Of a stretch of DNA of 64,000 bases, positions 35,343 to 44,496 are shown piece after piece. Source of the DNA: Burkholderiales bacterium (GTDB taxonomy: Bacteria; Pseudomonadota; Gammaproteobacteria; Burkholderiales; Burkholderiaceae_D); assembly GCA_016177875.1 (NCBI GenBank), contig JACOUL010000054.1, positions 39,659-103,658 on the forward strand, given 5' to 3'. How positions within the stretch are numbered: the stretch's first letter is position 1; each line of letters begins with the position of its first letter. The notes beneath the pieces were generated by a model. That model was given only the letters and a program-made list of their open reading frames with translations, did no database searches and was not told the DNA's origin. Made by a program: the position numbers and the translations under genes.

Positions 35343-37592
35343 ATGAAATTTCGCTTCCCTATCGTCATCATTGACGAAGATTTCCGTTCCGAAAACACCT
35401 CGGGCCTCGGCATCCGCGCCCTGGCTAATGCCATGGAAGCCGAAGGCATGGAAGTGGTGGGCGTAACCAGTTACGGCGACCTATCCCAATTTGCCCAGCA
35501 ACAGTCGCGCGCCTCGGCCTTCATCCTGTCGATCGACGACGAGGAATTCGGCGGCGGCACGGACGAGGAAACCGAAACGGCATTGAAATCGCTGCGCGCC
35601 TTCGTCGAAGAAATCCGCTACAAGAACGCCGACATACCGATCTACCTGTACGGCGAAACCCGGACCTCGCGGCATATCCCGAACGATATCCTGCGCGAGC
35701 TGCACGGCTTCATCCACATGTTCGAGGACACGCCGGAGTTCGTCGCACGCCACATCATTCGCGAAGCCAGGTCTTATCTGGACAGCTTGTCGCCGCCCTT
35801 CTTCCGCGCGTTGGTGCATTACGCCCAAGACGGGTCGTATTCCTGGCATTGCCCTGGCCACTCCGGCGGCGTGGCTTTTCTGAAATCGCCGATCGGCCAA
35901 ATGTTCCACCAGTTTTTCGGCGAGAACATGCTGCGCGCCGACGTTTGCAACGCTGTCGAAGAACTCGGCCAATTGCTCGATCACACCGGCCCGGTTGCCG
36001 CGTCCGAACGCAACGCTGCGCGCATCTTCAATGCCGATCACTGCTACTTCGTCACCAACGGCACGTCGACGTCCAACAAGATGGTATGGCACTCCACCGT
36101 TGCGCCGGGCGACATCGTGGTGGTCGACCGTAACTGTCATAAGTCGATTCTGCACTCGATCATCATGACCGGCGCGATTCCGGTGTTCCTGATGCCGACG
36201 CGCAACCACCTCGGCATCATCGGCCCGATTCCGCTCGAAGAATTCAAGCCGGAAAGCATCCAGAAGAAAATCGAGGCAAACCCGTTTGCCCGTGAAGCAG
36301 TTAACAAGAAGCCGCGCATTCTCACCATTACGCAATCCACCTACGATGGCGTGTTGTACAACGTCGAGACCTTGAAGCAGATGCTGGACGGCCGCATCGA
36401 TACGCTGCATTTCGATGAAGCGTGGCTGCCGCACGCAACCTTCCATGAGTTTTACAAAAACATGCACGCAATCGGCAAGGACCGCCCGCGCGCCAAAGAA
36501 TCGCTGATTTTCTCGACGCAATCGACGCACAAACTGCTGGCCGGCTTGTCGCAAGCTTCGCAAATTCTCGTGCGCGAGTCAGAGACTGTGAAACTCGATC
36601 AAGACACCTTCAATGAAGCCTATCTGATGCACACCTCTACGTCGCCGCAATACGCGATTATCGCCTCATGCGACGTAGCGGCCGCGATGATGGAGCCGCC
36701 GGGCGGCAAAGCGCTGGTCGAGGAAAGCATTCAGGAAGCACTCGAATTCCGCCGTGCGATGAAGAAGGTCGACCAGGAATGGGGCCAGGACTGGTGGTTC
36801 CAGGTGTGGGGGCCGGACCACTTCGCCGAAAACGGCATCGGCACCCAGGAAGATTGGATGATCCGCGCCGAGGACAATTGGCACGGTTTCGGCAAGCTGG
36901 CGCCGGACTTCAATATGCTCGACCCGATCAAAGCGACTGTGGTCACCCCAGGACTCTCCTTGGATGGCATATTCGGCGAGACAGGCATTCCGGCATCCAT
37001 CGTTACGAAGTATTTGGCCGAACACGGCGTTATCGTCGAAAAAGCCGGCCTGTACTCGTTCTTCATCATGTTCACCATCGGCATTACCAAAGGCCGTTGG
37101 AACACGCTCTTAACAGCGCTTCAGCAATTCAAGGATGACTACGACAAGAACCAGCCGATTTGGCGCATCTTGCCGGAATTCGCCGCCGCCAACCTGCGCT
37201 ATGAACGCGTCGGCTTGCGCGACCTGTGCCAGCAAATTCACAGCATGTACAAGGCGTATGATGTCGCTCGTTTGACGACGGAAATGTACTTATCCGATAT
37301 GCAGCCGGCGATGAAACCCTCGGATGCATTCGCCAAGATGGCGCATCGCGAGATCGAGCGCGTGTCGATCGAAGAACTCGAAGGTCGCGTGACGTCGACC
37401 TTGCTGACCCCTTATCCGCCCGGCATCCCGCTCTTGATCCCGGGCGAGCGCTTCAATAAGACGATAGTCGACTACTTGAAATTTGCGCGCGACTTCAACG
37501 AGAAGTTTCCGGGCTTTGAAACCGATGTGCATGGTCTCGTCATGCGCGAAATCGATGGCAAGCGCGGTTATTTTGTGGATTGCGTGAAATAG
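35343..37592 (+). CDS. Orn/Lys/Arg decarboxylase (biodegradative type)
   Basis: A 749-residue PLP-dependent fold-type I decarboxylase of the large acid-induced class (AdiA, LdcI, SpeF types, 710-760 residues). It has the N-terminal wing domain (1-145), the core with SWHCPGHSGG at 167-176 and FDEAW with Asp358, the PLP Lys397 in STQSTHKLL, and the C-terminal domain (about 600-749). It removes CO2 from arginine, lysine or ornithine to make an amine. The exact substrate cannot be fixed. No antiporter gene is next to it, so a role in polyamine supply is as likely as acid resistance. Confidence 0.9.
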   Translation: MKFRFPIVIIDEDFRSENTSGLGIRALANAMEAEGMEVVGVTSYGDLSQFAQQQSRASAFILSIDDEEFGGGTDEETETALKSLRAFVEEIRYKNADIPIYLYGETRTSRHIPNDILRELHGFIHMFEDTPEFVARHIIREARSYLDSLSPPFFRALVHYAQDGSYSWHCPGHSGGVAFLKSPIGQMFHQFFGENMLRADVCNAVEELGQLLDHTGPVAASERNAARIFNADHCYFVTNGTSTSNKMVWHSTVAPGDIVVVDRNCHKSILHSIIMTGAIPVFLMPTRNHLGIIGPIPLEEFKPESIQKKIEANPFAREAVNKKPRILTITQSTYDGVLYNVETLKQMLDGRIDTLHFDEAWLPHATFHEFYKNMHAIGKDRPRAKESLIFSTQSTHKLLAGLSQASQILVRESETVKLDQDTFNEAYLMHTSTSPQYAIIASCDVAAAMMEPPGGKALVEESIQEALEFRRAMKKVDQEWGQDWWFQVWGPDHFAENGIGTQEDWMIRAEDNWHGFGKLAPDFNMLDPIKATVVTPGLSLDGIFGETGIPASIVTKYLAEHGVIVEKAGLYSFFIMFTIGITKGRWNTLLTALQQFKDDYDKNQPIWRILPEFAAANLRYERVGLRDLCQQIHSMYKAYDVARLTTEMYLSDMQPAMKPSDAFAKMAHREIERVSIEELEGRVTSTLLTPYPPGIPLLIPGERFNKTIVDYLKFARDFNEKFPGFETDVHGLVMREIDGKRGYFVDCVK

Positions 37593-37603
37593 CGGAGGCT
37601 GTC

Positions 37604-37936
37604 ATGACAAGCCCAATGAAAGTCGAATTCGATCCCGGCGGCATGGAAACCATGATGGAAATGTGGCGCAATGCGCCGGAGTTGAATGCACCGGACAGTG
37701 ATGAATTCAATTTCAAGAGAATCGAAACGAAGCTCGCGCTTCTCAAGAATTACCAAAGTAATGCAGCCGGATGGAATTTTCTCCTGCTGTGCATGAAGCC
37801 CATCGGGGCCGACCAGGTTCCGATGAAACTGTTAATGCAGCAGGTCGCCGCCTTCGAGGCGTGGGCGAAAGAAGAAATCGCGAGCCTGGAAATCCTGCGC
37901 GACGAATTGAAGTTTTTGTATCAGGACAAAAAATAA
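37604..37936 (+). CDS. conserved-looking small protein of unknown function
   Basis: A 110-residue soluble, acidic, helical protein (repeated Glu/Lys/Leu heptads near 70-105) that I do not recognise. ATG 37604 has a CGGAGG ribosome binding site, 11 bases after the decarboxylase stop, so it is probably in the same operon. The open frame starts at GTG 37580 inside the upstream gene and is not preferred. Confidence 0.65.
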   Translation: MTSPMKVEFDPGGMETMMEMWRNAPELNAPDSDEFNFKRIETKLALLKNYQSNAAGWNFLLLCMKPIGADQVPMKLLMQQVAAFEAWAKEEIASLEILRDELKFLYQDKK

Positions 37937-37956
37937 GCGCGGCATCAGCCGCGCTT
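37926..37956 (-). terminator. intrinsic terminator of dcd
   Basis: AAGCGCGGC/GCCGCGCTT, a nine-bp stem with an ATCA loop (37935-37956). On the minus strand it is followed by TATTTTTT, so it ends dcd transcription; on the plus strand no T-run follows. Confidence 0.8.
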
Positions 37957-37959
37957 CCA

Positions 37960-38526
37960 TCAAGTCTTGGGCAGAGTCACGCCGCGCTGCCCTTGATACT
38001 TTCCGCCGCGATCCTTGTATGAAGTTTCGCACACTTCATCGCTTTCGAAGAACAGCACCTGGGCGCATCCCTCGCCGGCATAAATTTTCGCCGGCAACGG
38101 CGTGGTGTTGGAAAATTCCAGCGTCACGAAACCCTCCCACTCCGGCTCGAACGGCGTGACATTGACGATGATGCCGCAGCGGGCATAAGTCGACTTGCCC
38201 AAGCAAATAGTCAGGACGCTGCGCGGTATACGAAAGTACTCCATCGTACGCGCAAGCGCGAAGGAATTCGGCGGAATGATGCAGACATCGCCCTTAAAAT
38301 CGACGAAAGACTTTTCATCGAAATTCTTAGGATCGACGATAGTCGAATTGATGTTCGTGAAAATCTTGAATTCATCGGCACAGCGGATATCGTAGCCATA
38401 AGACGAGGTACCGTAGGAGACGATTTTCTGATCGTTGGAGTGACGCACCTGACCAGGCTCGAAGGGCTCGATCATCCCATGTTCCTGCGCCATGCGGCGG
38501 ATCCACTTGTCGGATTTGATAGACAT
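37960..38526 (-). CDS. dcd: dCTP deaminase
   Basis: A 188-residue dCTP deaminase, which makes dUTP from dCTP for thymidylate synthesis. Family blocks are [12 protein letters not shown] near residue 42, [10 protein letters not shown] near 111 and [17 protein letters not shown] near 138, with Glu138 as the likely catalytic residue. Length matches the enterobacterial enzyme (193). Terminator follows directly. About 110 bases upstream the repeat element begins. Confidence 0.95.
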   Translation of the reverse strand: MSIKSDKWIRRMAQEHGMIEPFEPGQVRHSNDQKIVSYGTSSYGYDIRCADEFKIFTNINSTIVDPKNFDEKSFVDFKGDVCIIPPNSFALARTMEYFRIPRSVLTICLGKSTYARCGIIVNVTPFEPEWEGFVTLEFSNTTPLPAKIYAGEGCAQVLFFESDEVCETSYKDRGGKYQGQRGVTLPKT

Positions 38527-38635
38527 TTTGTGCTCTTCGTAAAAATTGCATACCAGCCGAATTTTACGTGAAAATGAAGGCCAAACCGCTGAATTTGCCG
38601 GTCTAGTACTTTTGAACTAGCTGGACTGCGCACTA

Positions 38636-38902
38636 GAGCCTGTTATGAACTTGTTTAGGTGTCACGTTCGAGCCAGAAGGGATGCAGTGCAAGGCGCAGC
38701 GCGCCGCTCAGGGTGGTCCCCTGTGCAAGCGATGCAACGCCGCAATGCGCCCTTCTGGTTCGAACCCTGTGGGCAGTCCCGGGAACCGGCCGCCTGCGGT
38801 GTTGCGGCTCCTTACCGTAGCACCGCTACGATGCGTCGCCGCGCCTTGCATGCAGCCGGTTCGCGGGGCTGCGTGGCACCTAAACAAGTTCATAACAGGC
38901 TC
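38636..38902. mobile_element. 267-bp MITE-like element with near-perfect terminal inverted repeats
   Basis: GAGCCTGTTATGAACTTGTT begins each end; the arms are identical for 27 bases and, after one mismatch, for four more. The element is flanked by TA on both sides, the target duplication of IS630/Tc1-type transposons. Inside, GTTCGAGCCAGAAGGG and its inverted copy (38666-38681 and 38750-38765) and further TGCAAGGCGC repeats make a nested hairpin structure. It has no transposase, so it is probably a non-autonomous element. It ends exactly at the hrpA stop codon. Confidence 0.75.
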
Positions 38903-41900
38903 TAACGCTGCATCGATTCCCAGACCTTTTGCAAGCGCTTGACCGACACCGGCATGGGCGTGCGTAGTTCTTGCGCGAACAGGGACACTCGCAGTTCCTC
39001 CAGCAACCAGCGAAATTCCGTCATTCTAGGATCGGCGGACGCTCCATGGCCTTTCTGCGCGCGCAGCCAGGACTGGGCAACTTGTGCCCACTCCGCCATC
39101 AGCCGTGCGTCGCGTGCCGGATCGGCGCGCAGCTTATCCAATCGAATGTTGATCGCCTTCAGATAGCGTGGAAAATGCGCCATCTGCGCATAATCGTTAT
39201 CGACGATGAACCGCTTTGTAACCAAGGCTTGTAACTGCGACTGCATATCAGCCGCCGCCTGCGGATGGGCCTTGGCAACCTGCAGTTTCTTCGGTAGCGC
39301 GTAGTACTCGGCCAGTATCTGTCCCGTCAAACGCGCAATTTCATTGGCGAGTAATCCAAGACGGCCCTTTCCTTCATCGCGTCGCTGATTGAATTCGGCG
39401 GCATTGACGGGCAAAGGCTCCTGCAAGCAAGCCCGATCAAGCGCCGCCTGGATAATCTGATCGCGCAACTCTTCCTGCGTGCCGAGCGACATGAATTGCA
39501 TGCTCATCTGCTGCAAGCCAGGGATATTTTTTTCGAGATATTTGATTTGCTCTTTTAACTGGATAGCCATCAAGCGACGCAGACCCGCACGATGCGTACG
39601 CGCCGCTTCCTGCGGATCATCGAATACCTCGATGTCGCAATGCGTCGTTTGATCGACCAGTGCCGGGTAACCAATCAAGGTTTGCTTGCCACGCTGAATT
39701 TCCAGCAATTCCGGCAACTCGCCGAATGACCAAGTAGTCAAATTTTGATGCTCGGCAATCGTCGTGCTTGCCCCGCCGGATAAGGGCGTCAGCGCTTTTT
39801 TGTTTTCAGCCGTTGGAATTGCCGCTTGCTCGGCGATCCGTTGAAAATTTTCGCGTGCCTTGCCGCCGAATTCGGCTTGCAGAGCAGCGAGATTTCGTCC
39901 CATATCCAGCTGCCGGCCGTGCTCGTCGACCACTTTAAAATTCATAAATAAGTGAGCCGGCAAGGTCTCCAGTTTGAAGTCGGCAGTCTTCACCATAGTG
40001 GTAGTTTGCTCGCGCACATCGGCAATCAACGCGTCAAGCAACCCGCCTTTATCGAAATTATCTTTCTCGAAGATGCGATCGCAAAACGCAGCAGCGTATT
40101 CCGGCAAAGGCACGCAATGCCGGCGCAGCTTTTGCGGCAAGGACTTTAAGAGCAAGTGCACCTTTTCTTTCAACATGCCAGGCACCAGCCATTCGCACCG
40201 CGCCGCTTGCACCTGATTCAATCCATACAACGGAACGGCCAGCGTCACGCCATCGCGCGGCGATCCCGGCTCGAAATGATAAGTCAAAACCATATCGATG
40301 CCGGCCACCGTCATCGATTTCGGAAAGACGTCGGTCGTAATCCCGGCGGCTTCATGCCGCATCAGGTCGTCGCGATTCAGATGTAAAAGTTTAGGATTCT
40401 TCGCAGTCGCTTCCTTCAACCACTTTTCAAACGTGACACCGTCGCGCACATCCTGGGGAATCAGCTTGTCATAAAACGCCGCAATCAATTCTTCGTCCAC
40501 CAGCACGTCGAGCCGGCGCGATTTATGTTCGAGGTTTTCAATCTCCCGCACCAGGCGCTGGTTATGCACCAGGAAAGGTGCATTCGTGTCGTAATCGCCC
40601 GCCACCAGGGCGCCGCGAATGAAGAGCTCGCGCGCATCCTTAGGATGAATCAGGCCATAATTGATGCGCCGCTGGCTATACACCACTAAGCCGTACAAGG
40701 TGGCGCGCTCATATGCCGACACTTGTTCCGCACGTTTTTCCCAACGCGGATCGCCCCAGGATTTTTTCAGTAAATGGCCGCCGACGCGTTCCAGCCATTC
40801 GGGCTGAATCTGCGCGACACACCGCGCGTACAGGCGGCCCGTCTCGACGAGTTCGGCAGCCATGATCCATTTGCCGGCCTTCTTGGCCAGATGCGAACCC
40901 GGCCAAATATGGAACTTGATCCCTCGTGCGCCTAAATAATGCGGTTCGTCTTCGGACTTGAAGCCGATATTGCCGAGCAAACCCGTCAAAAGCGCCATAT
41001 GCAATTGCTGATAAGTCGCGGGCGACTCGTTCATGCGCCAGCCCTGCTCTCGTACCAATGTCAGCAATTGGGAATGCACATCGCGCCACTCGCGCAATCG
41101 CAGCTGCGACAAGAAATTGGCGCGACAGCCTTCCTGCAATTGCTTGTTCGATTTCTTGTGCTCGATCGCTTCCTCGAACCACTTCCAGATTTTCAGGTAG
41201 CTCAGAAACTCCGATTTATCGTCGGCAAATTTCTTATGCGCGTTATCGGCCGCAGCCTGCGCCTCCAAAGGACGATCGCGCGGATCTTGAACGGAAAGCG
41301 CTGCCGCAATGATCAGCACTTCCGTCAAACAGACATCGTCCTTCGCCGCCAAAATCATGCGACCGATACGCGGATCCAATGGCAGCCTCGCCAGCTGCTT
41401 GCCGACTGCGGTCAACTGATTGGCGTCATCTACTGCGCCCAGCTCTTGCAGCAACTGGTACCCATCCGCGATCGCACGCCCCATCGGCGGTTCGATGAAG
41501 GGAAAAGTCTCGACGTCCGTCAGATGCAGCGACTTCATGCGCAAAATCACTGCCGCCAGCGATGATCGCAAAATTTCCGGATCGGCAAACTTCGGTCGCT
41601 GCGAAAAATCTTTTTCATCGTACAAACGTATGCACACGCCTGCCGCCACACGCCCGCATCGACCTGCGCGCTGATTGGCCGCCGACTGGGCAATCGGCTC
41701 GATCTGCAGCTGTTCCACCTTATTGCGGTAGCTGTAACGCTTCACGCGCGCGAGGCCCGTGTCGACCACATAGCGAATGCCTGGCACGGTCAGCGAAGTT
41801 TCGGCAACGTTCGTCGCCAATATGATGCGCCGGGCGTTAGAAGGCTTAAACACGCGCTCCTGCTCTTGAATTGATAGGCGCGCAAATAGAGGCAAGATGT

Positions 41901-42786
41901 CGACATGCGGCGGATGATGCTTGCGCAATGTCTCCGCCGCATCCCGAATTTCTCGTTCTCCCGGCAAGAACACCAACACATCGCCCGGACCAATACGACA
42001 AACTTCATCGACGGCATCAGCCACTGCGTCCATGAGGTCGCGCTGTTCGCGCGCCTTTTGCGCCATAGAGGCCGCGGTAGGGCTGCCACTACCCTCCGTT
42101 TCCACCGGCCGATAACGCACTTCAACCGGATACAAGCGGCCCGAAACTTCAATCACCGGCGCCGGCTTCTCTTCGCTGCCGAAGTGGCGAGCAAATCGAT
42201 CGGCATCGATCGTCGCCGACGTAATGATGATTTTTAAATCGCGGCGCTTAGGCAGCAGCTGTTTCAAATACCCTAGAAGAAAATCGATATTGAGACTACG
42301 CTCGTGCGCTTCGTCGATGATGATGGTGTCGTAGTGCTTGAGCAGCGGATCGGTCTGCGTTTCGGCAAGCAGTATGCCGTCGGTCATCAGCTTGACCGAT
42401 GCGCCGGGCGACAAGGTATCGGTGAAGCGAACTTTAAATCCGACATGCTCGCCCAAGGGTGAACCCAATTCCTGAGCGATGCGCTTTGCTGTGCTGGATG
42501 CGGCAATACGGCGCGGCTGGGTATGGCCGATCAAGCCCTTCTGTCCGCGCCCCAGTTCCAGGCAAATTTTCGGCAATTGCGTCGTTTTACCCGAACCGGT
42601 CTCGCCGCTGACGATAATCACTTGGTGCACGCGCAAGGCTTCGGCGATTTCCGCGCGACGGCCGGATACCGGCAATTCTTCCGGAAAGGTGATCGTCGGG
42701 AGCGGATTGCGGACAACGGCGGATGCTGGTTTCGGACGATTGCCGGAAGTGGCCGTTGTTTTTTTAGAATGTTCAGGTGCTGGCAT
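38902..42786 (-). CDS. hrpA: ATP-dependent RNA helicase HrpA
   Basis: A 1294-residue DEAH-box RNA helicase of the HrpA family, implicated in rescuing stalled ribosomes. Walker A GETGSGKTT is at about 61-69, DEAH at about 158-161, SAT near 200 and the helicase C motif QRAGRCGR near 370. The HA2/OB-fold region and a long C-terminal DUF3418 part complete the length typical for HrpA (about 1300). The frame extends upstream to 42867, but ATG 42786 is preferred because upstream residues lie inside argA. The stop TAG is made of TA from the target and G from the repeat element. Confidence 0.93.
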   Translation of the reverse strand: MPAPEHSKKTTATSGNRPKPASAVVRNPLPTITFPEELPVSGRRAEIAEALRVHQVIIVSGETGSGKTTQLPKICLELGRGQKGLIGHTQPRRIAASSTAKRIAQELGSPLGEHVGFKVRFTDTLSPGASVKLMTDGILLAETQTDPLLKHYDTIIIDEAHERSLNIDFLLGYLKQLLPKRRDLKIIITSATIDADRFARHFGSEEKPAPVIEVSGRLYPVEVRYRPVETEGSGSPTAASMAQKAREQRDLMDAVADAVDEVCRIGPGDVLVFLPGEREIRDAAETLRKHHPPHVDILPLFARLSIQEQERVFKPSNARRIILATNVAETSLTVPGIRYVVDTGLARVKRYSYRNKVEQLQIEPIAQSAANQRAGRCGRVAAGVCIRLYDEKDFSQRPKFADPEILRSSLAAVILRMKSLHLTDVETFPFIEPPMGRAIADGYQLLQELGAVDDANQLTAVGKQLARLPLDPRIGRMILAAKDDVCLTEVLIIAAALSVQDPRDRPLEAQAAADNAHKKFADDKSEFLSYLKIWKWFEEAIEHKKSNKQLQEGCRANFLSQLRLREWRDVHSQLLTLVREQGWRMNESPATYQQLHMALLTGLLGNIGFKSEDEPHYLGARGIKFHIWPGSHLAKKAGKWIMAAELVETGRLYARCVAQIQPEWLERVGGHLLKKSWGDPRWEKRAEQVSAYERATLYGLVVYSQRRINYGLIHPKDARELFIRGALVAGDYDTNAPFLVHNQRLVREIENLEHKSRRLDVLVDEELIAAFYDKLIPQDVRDGVTFEKWLKEATAKNPKLLHLNRDDLMRHEAAGITTDVFPKSMTVAGIDMVLTYHFEPGSPRDGVTLAVPLYGLNQVQAARCEWLVPGMLKEKVHLLLKSLPQKLRRHCVPLPEYAAAFCDRIFEKDNFDKGGLLDALIADVREQTTTMVKTADFKLETLPAHLFMNFKVVDEHGRQLDMGRNLAALQAEFGGKARENFQRIAEQAAIPTAENKKALTPLSGGASTTIAEHQNLTTWSFGELPELLEIQRGKQTLIGYPALVDQTTHCDIEVFDDPQEAARTHRAGLRRLMAIQLKEQIKYLEKNIPGLQQMSMQFMSLGTQEELRDQIIQAALDRACLQEPLPVNAAEFNQRRDEGKGRLGLLANEIARLTGQILAEYYALPKKLQVAKAHPQAAADMQSQLQALVTKRFIVDNDYAQMAHFPRYLKAINIRLDKLRADPARDARLMAEWAQVAQSWLRAQKGHGASADPRMTEFRWLLEELRVSLFAQELRTPMPVSVKRLQKVWESMQR

Positions 42787-42796
42787 GGCTACTGCA

Positions 42797-42804
42797 ATTA
42801 TAAT
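42797..42804. promoter_or_regulatory. symmetric ATTATAAT in the 24-base gap between hrpA and argA starts
   Basis: The palindromic ATTATAAT contains TATAAT on both strands. It lies seven bases before the argA ATG and a similar distance before the hrpA ATG, so if used as a -10 it gives a leaderless or nearly leaderless mRNA on each side. -35 matches are weak. Alternative starts remain possible. Confidence 0.35.
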
Positions 42805-42810
42805 GCGGCC

Positions 42811-44121
42811 ATGGAAAACCCGATTCAATTCGTTCACTGGTTGCGCTCGGTAGCACCTTACATCCATGCTTTTCGCGGCAAGACCTTCGTGGTCGCATTC
42901 CCTGGCGAGCTGGTGATGTCAGGCGCACTGTCGGTGCTCGCACACGATTTGTCGCTTCTGCATGCTTTGGGAATCAAGGTTGTCATCGTGCATGGTTCGC
43001 GTCCGCAAGTGGAAGAACAGCTTGCCTTGCGCAATGTGCAGCCACGCTATCACAATGGTTTGCGCATCACCGATGTCGCCGCGCTCGAATGCGCCAAGGA
43101 GGCCGCTGGCGAATTGCGCTTGGATATCGAAGCCGCATTTAGCCAGGGCTTGCCGAATACGCCCATGGCGCACGCTGAAATCCGCATCATTTCCGGTAAC
43201 TTTGTGGTGGCCAAGCCGATCGGCGTGATCGACGGCATCGACCTGCAATGGACTGGCACCGCTCGCAAAGTAGCGTATGAATCCATTCACCCGATTCTGA
43301 ATGCCGGCGCGCTGGTGTTGCTGTCGCCGCTCGGTTTTTCTCCCACTGGGGAAGTTTTCAACCTCACGATGGAAGACGTCGCCGTTTCGGCGGCGAGCGC
43401 CTTACATGCGGACAAGCTGATTTTCATCACCGAAACGCCGATGATGCGTGATGCCGGCGGTACCGAAATTCGCGAACTGTCCAACCACCAAGCTGAAGCT
43501 GTTCTGATGTCCGGCTGCCTGCCCGCCGATGCGGCGTTTTACCTGCAGCACGCAATCAAGGCCTGCAACAACGGCGTGCCGCGCACGCATATCGTGCCGT
43601 TCGCGATGGACGGTTCGGCATTATTGGAATTGTTCACGCATGACGGCGTCGGCACCATGGTGTCATATGAAAATGTGGAAAGCCTGCGCGAAGCGACCAT
43701 CGACGATGTCGGCGGCATCCTGCAATTAATCGAGCCGCTGGAAGCCGACGGCACTTTGGTCAAGCGCGGCCGCGAATTAATTGAACGCGAGATCAGTTAT
43801 TTTTCCGTGATCGAACACGACGGCGTCATCTTCGGCTGCGCCGCGCTTTATCCCTTCCCCACGGAAAAAATGGCGGAGATGGCCTGCCTGATCGTCAACC
43901 CCGAAGTGCAAGGCCAAGGCGACGGCGAACGATTGCTGAAACACATGGAAAACCGGGCACGCGCCGCAGGCATCGGCAAACTATTTGTATTGACTACACG
44001 CACTTCGCACTGGTTCTTAAGGCGCGGTTTCATACCCGCCACGGTAGACGATTTGCCGAAGGACCGTCAGCGCATGTACAACTGGCAGCGTAAATCCCAA
44101 GTATTCATCAAACAACTCTGA
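42811..44121 (+). CDS. argA: amino-acid N-acetyltransferase (N-acetylglutamate synthase)
   Basis: A 436-residue classical ArgA: an N-terminal amino-acid-kinase-like domain (1-285; VIVHGSRPQVEEQL near 55, arginine feedback site) and a C-terminal GNAT domain (295-436; VNPEVQGQGDGERLL acetyl-CoA loop). It makes N-acetylglutamate, the first step of arginine synthesis. The start MENPIQFV is the family start; the upstream open frame overlaps hrpA and is ignored. YggX follows after 63 bases. Confidence 0.93.
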   Translation: MENPIQFVHWLRSVAPYIHAFRGKTFVVAFPGELVMSGALSVLAHDLSLLHALGIKVVIVHGSRPQVEEQLALRNVQPRYHNGLRITDVAALECAKEAAGELRLDIEAAFSQGLPNTPMAHAEIRIISGNFVVAKPIGVIDGIDLQWTGTARKVAYESIHPILNAGALVLLSPLGFSPTGEVFNLTMEDVAVSAASALHADKLIFITETPMMRDAGGTEIRELSNHQAEAVLMSGCLPADAAFYLQHAIKACNNGVPRTHIVPFAMDGSALLELFTHDGVGTMVSYENVESLREATIDDVGGILQLIEPLEADGTLVKRGRELIEREISYFSVIEHDGVIFGCAALYPFPTEKMAEMACLIVNPEVQGQGDGERLLKHMENRARAAGIGKLFVLTTRTSHWFLRRGFIPATVDDLPKDRQRMYNWQRKSQVFIKQL

Positions 44122-44184
44122 CTTGAAATTCCCCGGCAGCGCTCTAACTGTAGGGAATCCATTTTCAATCGAAGGAACACACAC

Positions 44185-44457
44185 ATGGCACGCACCGTTC
44201 ACTGTATCAAGCTCAACAAGGAAGCCGAAGGTTTGGATTTTGCGCCCTATCCCGGCGAACTCGGCAAACGGATTTACGAAAACGTCTCCAAGGAAGCATG
44301 GGCCGGCTGGCTCAAACACCAGACCATGCTAGTCAATGAAAATCGCTTGAACCTGGCGGATGTGCGTGCAAGAAAGTATCTCGCCACCCAGATGGAAAAA
44401 CATTTCTTCGGCGAAGGCGCCGATGCCGCCGCAGGCTACGTGCCGCCGAGCGAATAA
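44185..44457 (+). CDS. yggX: YggX-type oxidative damage protection / Fe(II) trafficking protein
   Basis: A 90-residue YggX protein. The N-terminus [19 protein letters not shown] and the block [18 protein letters not shown] are family signatures, with Cys7 conserved. YggX helps protect Fe-S clusters and handles ferrous iron. It borders the iron-uptake genes that follow. A CAATCGAAGGAAC site precedes the ATG. Confidence 0.93.
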   Translation: MARTVHCIKLNKEAEGLDFAPYPGELGKRIYENVSKEAWAGWLKHQTMLVNENRLNLADVRARKYLATQMEKHFFGEGADAAAGYVPPSE

Positions 44458-44484
44458 AAAAAGCCGGGCAAGCCCAGCTTTCTT
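44458..44484. terminator. bidirectional terminator between yggX and the TonB-dependent receptor
   Basis: AAAGC-C-GGGC / GCCC-A-GCTTT with one internal mismatch and an AA loop. The plus strand continues CTTGTTTT; the minus strand has seven Ts. It can stop both yggX and the receptor gene. Confidence 0.75.
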
Positions 44485-44496
44485 GTTTTGTGTCGC

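Noticed and set aside
35481..36563. 360-codon frame opposite to the decarboxylase gene
   Set aside because: Shadow frame of a well-identified gene; no signal.
38645..38905. Open frames on both strands inside the repeat element, each starting at ATGAACTTG in a terminal repeat
   Set aside because: They arise because the inverted ends contain the same ATG; no ribosome binding site, no recognisable protein, and the element is non-coding in appearance.
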